Shown here one piece after another: positions 5,254 through 7,963 of a stretch of 7,963 nt of DNA (position 1 is the stretch's first letter; the number at the start of each line of letters is the position of its first letter). Below the pieces are notes generated by a model. The model saw nothing but the letters and a program-made list of their open reading frames with translations. It was not told the DNA's origin and did not search any database. Position numbers and translations under genes: made by a program. The stretch is taken from the NCBI GenBank assembly GCA_050330975.1, contig JBHJHK010000247.1, positions 1 through 7,963 of the forward strand. The letters are read 5' to 3'. The DNA comes from JBHJHK01 sp050330975. Lineage in GTDB: Bacteria; Pseudomonadota; Gammaproteobacteria; Competibacterales; Competibacteraceae.

Positions 5254-6243
5254 TCAGGGAATGATGCCCACTTCCCGGGAGATGGCGGCCATCTGGTCGA
5301 TGGAGGTCCGCACAAAGGCCTCGAACTCCGCCCCGCCCCGCCACAGGGGCACCAGGCCATTGGCCCGGGCCGTGGTTCGCCACTCCTCGGAGTCGAACAA
5401 CGCCTTCAGCTGGGACACCAGGGCCTGGTAGGCGGCATCACTCACCTCGCCGCCAGTGTAGAATCCCCGCCAGTTGTAGCCGCTCACGGCAAAACCCTGC
5501 TCGGTGGCCGTGGGTAGCTGGGTAAAGGGCTCGGGCAGGCGATCATCGCTCATCACCGCCAGGACCCGCACATCCCCCGAGTCGATGAACCCGCTGATTT
5601 CGCCCAGGTCGGTGGCCACCACATCCACGTGGCCCCCCATCATCTGGGTCACCGCCGGCCCACCGCCGTCGTACTGAACCCAGCGGATGCGACGCAAATC
5701 ATCCCCGGCCATGCCGGCCGCCTGGGCGATGAGCAAAAGGCGAATGTGGTCCCAGCCACCGACGCCGCTAGAACCGGCGGTGACCACCGCCGTGGGGTCC
5801 TTTTTCAGGGCGTCCACCAGCATGGATAGGCTCTCAAAGGGGCTGCGCTCGTCCACTAAGATCACCCCGACATCGGTGCCCACCATGGCCACCCAGCGCA
5901 TCAGGTCGGGTCCCCCGGGGTACTTGCCCTGGGCGATTTGGGTGGTGCCCACGGTGCTGGTGGCGACGATGAGGTCTTGTTCGGCGGCCCGCTTGCTGGC
6001 CACGGTGCTGTAGGCCACGGCCCCCACACCCCCGGGCATGTTGATCACCCGCAATGGATTGGGGATCAACTCCAGTTCGTACAACAGCCTCCCCACGGCC
6101 CGACAGGTGAAGTCCCAGCCGCCGCCGGGGTCGGCGGGGGCGATGCACTCGGTCTGGGCCACGGCGGGCGGGGGGGTCACCAGTCCCAGGGCCCAGCAGG
6201 CGGCCATGAGGACGGGGGCGACGGTCTTGGCGACGCTTTTCAA
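5254..6243 (-). CDS. tctC: Tripartite tricarboxylate transporter periplasmic solute-binding protein, TctC family
   Basis: This is the periplasmic receptor that captures the solute and delivers it to the TctA/TctB membrane complex. The 329-residue length is normal for the Bug/TctC family. The N-terminus carries a signal peptide: Lys2 and Lys6, then a hydrophobic core from about residue 8, and a likely cut near AVAQ at 27-30. The mature protein starts with ECIAPADPGGGWDFTCR, the first-strand and ligand-loop signature, with Cys33 and Cys47 placed for a disulfide. The second ligand loop, NMPGGVGAVA, is at 68-77. The start is a TTG at 6241-6243, supported by GAGGAG at 6251-6256 with 7-nt spacing. 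No in-frame ATG gives a complete signal peptide. Cys16 in LMAAC is only a weak lipobox. It is the first gene of the minus-strand operon and is followed after 5 nt by tctB. The solute cannot be deduced. Confidence 0.93.
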   Translation of the reverse strand: MKSVAKTVAPVLMAACWALGLVTPPPAVAQTECIAPADPGGGWDFTCRAVGRLLYELELIPNPLRVINMPGGVGAVAYSTVASKRAAEQDLIVATSTVGTTQIAQGKYPGGPDLMRWVAMVGTDVGVILVDERSPFESLSMLVDALKKDPTAVVTAGSSGVGGWDHIRLLLIAQAAGMAGDDLRRIRWVQYDGGGPAVTQMMGGHVDVVATDLGEISGFIDSGDVRVLAVMSDDRLPEPFTQLPTATEQGFAVSGYNWRGFYTGGEVSDAAYQALVSQLKALFDSEEWRTTARANGLVPLWRGGAEFEAFVRTSIDQMAAISREVGIIP

Positions 6244-6454
6244 GGCGGATCTCCTCGTACTTTGGTAGCTGGATGGCGGATGGGGTTACCCCCTGGACCA
6301 TCGATCTGTTGCCAAGGGCCCGGGGGCGGCCAGACCCGAGGTGTTTAAAGTGTATACCAGAGGATCCTCCCGTCGAGTGTTGGCGCCCCCCTTGAGGTCG
6401 GGGAAGGCGCTATCATGGCTAGACCTCTTCATCGGCCGACGACAGGAGTTCTCC
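6244..6454. promoter_or_regulatory. Divergent upstream region of tctC and the VOC gene
   Basis: This 211-bp gap must hold the promoters of both divergent units. The best minus-strand candidate is an extended -10, TGGTATACA (6351-6359), about 108 bp before the tctC start and without a good -35. On the plus strand, TATCAT near 6410 has TTGAGG upstream but at only 13-bp spacing, which is too short for a normal promoter. A small dyad GGGG-TTA-CCCC (6282-6292) lies in the tctC leader. All of these are weak by eye. Confidence 0.3.
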
Positions 6455-6943
6455 ATGGTGTCACCCCGTCCCTTTCGCGTGCTGGGCATCCAACAGATCG
6501 CCGTGGGTGCCCTCGACAAACAACCCCTGCGCCAGCTGTGGCTGGAACTGCTGGGGTTGACCAAAGTCGGCGAGTTTCAAAGCGAACGAGAAAACGTCGA
6601 CGAGGACATCACCGCCGTGGGGGCGGGGCCCCTGCGCGTCGAGGTGGACCTCATGGCGCCCCTGAACCCCGAGGGCAAACCCAAGGTCCACGATCCCGCC
6701 CTCAATCACCTGGGCCTTTGGGTCGACGATCTCCCAGGGGCGGTGGCCTGGCTCGGCGAACGCGGCGTGCGGTTTACCCCCGGGGGCATCCGCAAGGGGG
6801 CCGCGGGCTACGACATTTGCTTTATCCATCCCAAGGGCGACGCCACCGCTCCCATCGGGGGTGCCGGGGTGTTGATCGAATTGGTGCAAGCCCCACCTGA
6901 GGTGGTCGAAGCCTTCGCCAACCTGGCCGCGACTCCATCATGA
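6455..6943 (+). CDS. VOC-superfamily protein (glyoxalase / methylmalonyl-CoA epimerase-like)
   Basis: The 162-residue product has the paired beta-alpha-beta-beta-beta units of the vicinal oxygen chelate superfamily, whose members bind a divalent metal and act on adjacent oxygens (isomerases, epimerases, lyases, dioxygenases). The candidate ligands lie at the expected places: Gln14 in GIQQIAVG, Glu63 in RVEVDLM, His85 in NHLGLWVDD and Glu142 in VLIELVQAP. This arrangement is close to that of methylmalonyl-CoA epimerase, except that the first His is Gln, as in some other family members. The substrate is unknown. The start at 6455-6457 is chosen over an upstream in-frame GTG (6341) because AGGAG at 6444-6448 sits six nt before it and the protein then begins directly with the fold. 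Its stop overlaps the start of the next gene by four bases, so the two are co-translated. Confidence 0.85.
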   Translation: MVSPRPFRVLGIQQIAVGALDKQPLRQLWLELLGLTKVGEFQSERENVDEDITAVGAGPLRVEVDLMAPLNPEGKPKVHDPALNHLGLWVDDLPGAVAWLGERGVRFTPGGIRKGAAGYDICFIHPKGDATAPIGGAGVLIELVQAPPEVVEAFANLAATPS

Positions 6944-7437
6944 GGGACAGCCATCCAACACCCTCCGCGTCGGACACCACCCCCGCCCCAGCGCCCTTGA
7001 CAGGGGAGGCCGCACGCCGTGCCATCGCGCGCTTTGTGGGGTTTTTCGCCGAGCTCACCGAAGAGCGCGTTCGGGCCCAAGCCCGAGACGTCTATGCCCC
7101 CGACGCCCACTTCGACGACACCTTGAAGATCCTCAAGGGCGCCCAGGCCATCGAAGAGGACTTTGTCAAGTCCGCCCGCAAAACTCAACAACTGCGGGTG
7201 GCCATGGACGACATCGCCACCCATGGCGAGAACTACTACTTTCGCTGGACCATGACCATGGCCGTCAAGGGCCTCAAGGGGGGCAAGCCGTTGCTGTCCC
7301 AGGGCATCAGCCATATCCGCTTCGACCGGCAGGGTCGGGTGGTCTACCACCGGGACTACTGGGACGCCGCCGGCAATCTGTTTGAACATTTTCCCCTGGT
7401 GGGGGCCTTGCTGCGGTCCATCAGAAAAAGGCTGTGA
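6940..7437 (+). CDS. SnoaL / nuclear transport factor 2-like protein
   Basis: The 165-residue product has an NTF2-like cone fold. A long N-terminal helix (about 22-48, ARFVGFFAELTEERVRAQ) is followed by VYAPDAHFDDTLKILKGAQAI (52-71), the typical 'period of damage, then region of substitution' strand-helix pattern, and a C-terminal sheet with GISHIRFDRQGRVVYHRDYWD (122-142). The fold serves as an enzyme (small isomerases, cyclases, hydrolases) or as a binding domain. HRDYWD contributes polar residues to the pocket, but the reaction cannot be deduced. The first 20 residues are Pro/Ser/Thr-rich and probably disordered. The conserved region ends in LLRSIRKRL. The ATG (6940-6942) overlaps the stop of the VOC gene as ATGA and has no strong SD of its own, so translation is probably coupled. 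A hairpin starting at its stop codon ends the unit. Confidence 0.85.
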   Translation: MRDSHPTPSASDTTPAPAPLTGEAARRAIARFVGFFAELTEERVRAQARDVYAPDAHFDDTLKILKGAQAIEEDFVKSARKTQQLRVAMDDIATHGENYYFRWTMTMAVKGLKGGKPLLSQGISHIRFDRQGRVVYHRDYWDAAGNLFEHFPLVGALLRSIRKRL

Positions 7438-7460
7438 CCCCTCGGGACACCCAGGGGTCA
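7435..7460 (+). terminator. Hairpin terminator after the VOC/NTF2 pair
   Basis: TGACCCCT (7435-7442) is perfectly complementary to AGGGGTCA (7453-7460). The loop itself can pair GGG (7444-7446) with CCC (7450-7452). The first arm includes the TGA stop codon of the preceding gene. Only a short ATTT follows. A second, weaker dyad, ATTTGGG (7461-7467) with CCCAAAAT (7479-7486), comes immediately after. The position at the end of the unit supports a termination role. Confidence 0.55.
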
Positions 7461-7622
7461 ATTTGGGAACCACGACACCCCAAAATCCCCAGGTAAGACA
7501 CGTTGTTTAGTCGCCCTAGTGCCCTTGGTCGGCGGGACGGTAGTGGCCATCATAACGTCAATAGGCATCTTTATCCGGGGTCCAACGCCCTTGGCCCCAG
7601 CGATTCCCAGGGGGTATTCTCC

Positions 7623-7963
7623 ATGACCTTGACGTTGACCATCATCGAACAACCCCGGGGAGCCGTCCAATCCCAGGCCGGCCATGTGGTTCGCCGCGGC
7701 GGGACCATCGTCGGCCGCTCGACCGCCTGCGACTGGATTTTGGCCGACCCCAAGCGCTCCCTGTCCCGACGCCACTGTCTGATCGAACGCCGCCCCGAGG
7801 GCTTTTGCCTGTTGGACCTCAGCGCCAACGGGGTCTTTGTCAACGATGCCGCGCAACCCTTGGGACCCGAGGGGGTTCACCGCTTGGCCGATGGCGACGA
7901 ACTGCGCCTGGGGGAATACAGACTGGCGGTGCGCTGTGTCACGGCGCTGCTGCCCGGACCCGA
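7623..7963 (+). CDS. FHA-domain protein, type VI secretion TagH/VI_FHA-like (partial, runs off the right edge)
   Basis: The first 113 codons are present and open to the window edge. They form a complete N-terminal forkhead-associated domain, a phosphothreonine-binding module. The conserved FHA residues are visible: Gly31-Arg32 (IVGRS), Ser48 and His51 in SLSRRHC, and Asn69-Gly70 with Asn74 in NGVFVN. The opening MTLTLTI, the phrase DWILADPKRSLSRRHC and the end LADGDELRLGEYRLAV match the FHA proteins encoded in type VI secretion clusters, which take part in post-translational control of secretion through Thr phosphorylation. The ATG (7623-7625) is preceded by AGGGGGT with 7-nt spacing. The gene is separated from the upstream pair by a terminator hairpin. 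Assignment to type VI secretion is from N-terminal similarity only, because the C-terminal part and neighbouring secretion genes are outside the window. Confidence 0.85.
   Translation, partial: MTLTLTIIEQPRGAVQSQAGHVVRRGGTIVGRSTACDWILADPKRSLSRRHCLIERRPEGFCLLDLSANGVFVNDAAQPLGPEGVHRLADGDELRLGEYRLAVRCVTALLPGP

Noticed and set aside
5249..5383. Upstream extension of tctB to an ATG at 5383
   Set aside because: The extra residues lie within the tctC coding region, are Gly/Pro/His-rich without TctB similarity, and the TctB-like N-terminus begins at the GTG at 5246-5248.
5629..6348. Plus-strand ORFs opposite tctC
   Set aside because: They are shadow frames of tctC; the Gly/His-rich composition reflects reverse complements of its codons.
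6341..6454. Upstream extension of the VOC gene to a GTG at 6341
   Set aside because: The extension is Arg-rich with no domain similarity, and the ATG at 6455 has a well-spaced AGGAG.
1..7963. CRISPR array
   Set aside because: No regularly spaced direct repeats of 20-40 bp were found.

Overview
The window looks like chromosomal DNA from a GC-rich proteobacterium. The flanking genes favour CCC, GGG and GCC codons. The neighbourhood (tripartite tricarboxylate transporter, VOC/NTF2-like pair, type VI secretion FHA protein) fits a gammaproteobacterium, possibly a Chromatiales-like lineage. That placement is inference from gene content, because no rRNA or other phylogenetic marker is present.

Layout. 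(1) Positions 1-1667, minus strand: the first 29 codons of an unidentified membrane protein, preceded in transcription order by a complete tctA large permease gene (156-1667). (2) Positions 1668-4819: an AT-richer, gene-poor stretch with a truncated and decayed DDE transposase remnant (1698-1931), a 10-bp inverted repeat (1962-2002), an exported protein of unknown function (2189-3340), a small acidic hypothetical protein (3468-3854), an integron attC-like imperfect hairpin (3951-4019), a small gene broken by an in-frame amber codon (4265-4510) and a perfect palindrome (4598-4617). (3) Positions 4820-6243, minus strand: tctB and tctC. (4) Positions 6455-7437, plus strand: a VOC-superfamily protein and an SnoaL/NTF2-like protein sharing an ATGA overlap, followed by a hairpin terminator. 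(5) Positions 7623 to the edge, plus strand: the N-terminal FHA domain of a protein of the type VI secretion TagH/VI_FHA type.

How it fits together. TctC (periplasmic binding protein), TctB (small membrane subunit) and TctA (large permease) form one secondary carboxylate importer and are normally encoded next to each other as tctCBA. Here the order and strand are conserved, but about 3.15 kb of foreign-looking DNA lies between tctB and tctA. The simplest reading is an old insertion into a ttt operon, since eroded. The substrate cannot be read from the sequence. The VOC/NTF2 pair is transcribed away from tctC across a roughly 210-bp shared upstream region.

I did not find a clearly new biological system. 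The most interesting material is the insertion that splits the transporter operon, with its attC-like hairpin, small acidic gene, transposase scar and amber-interrupted small gene.
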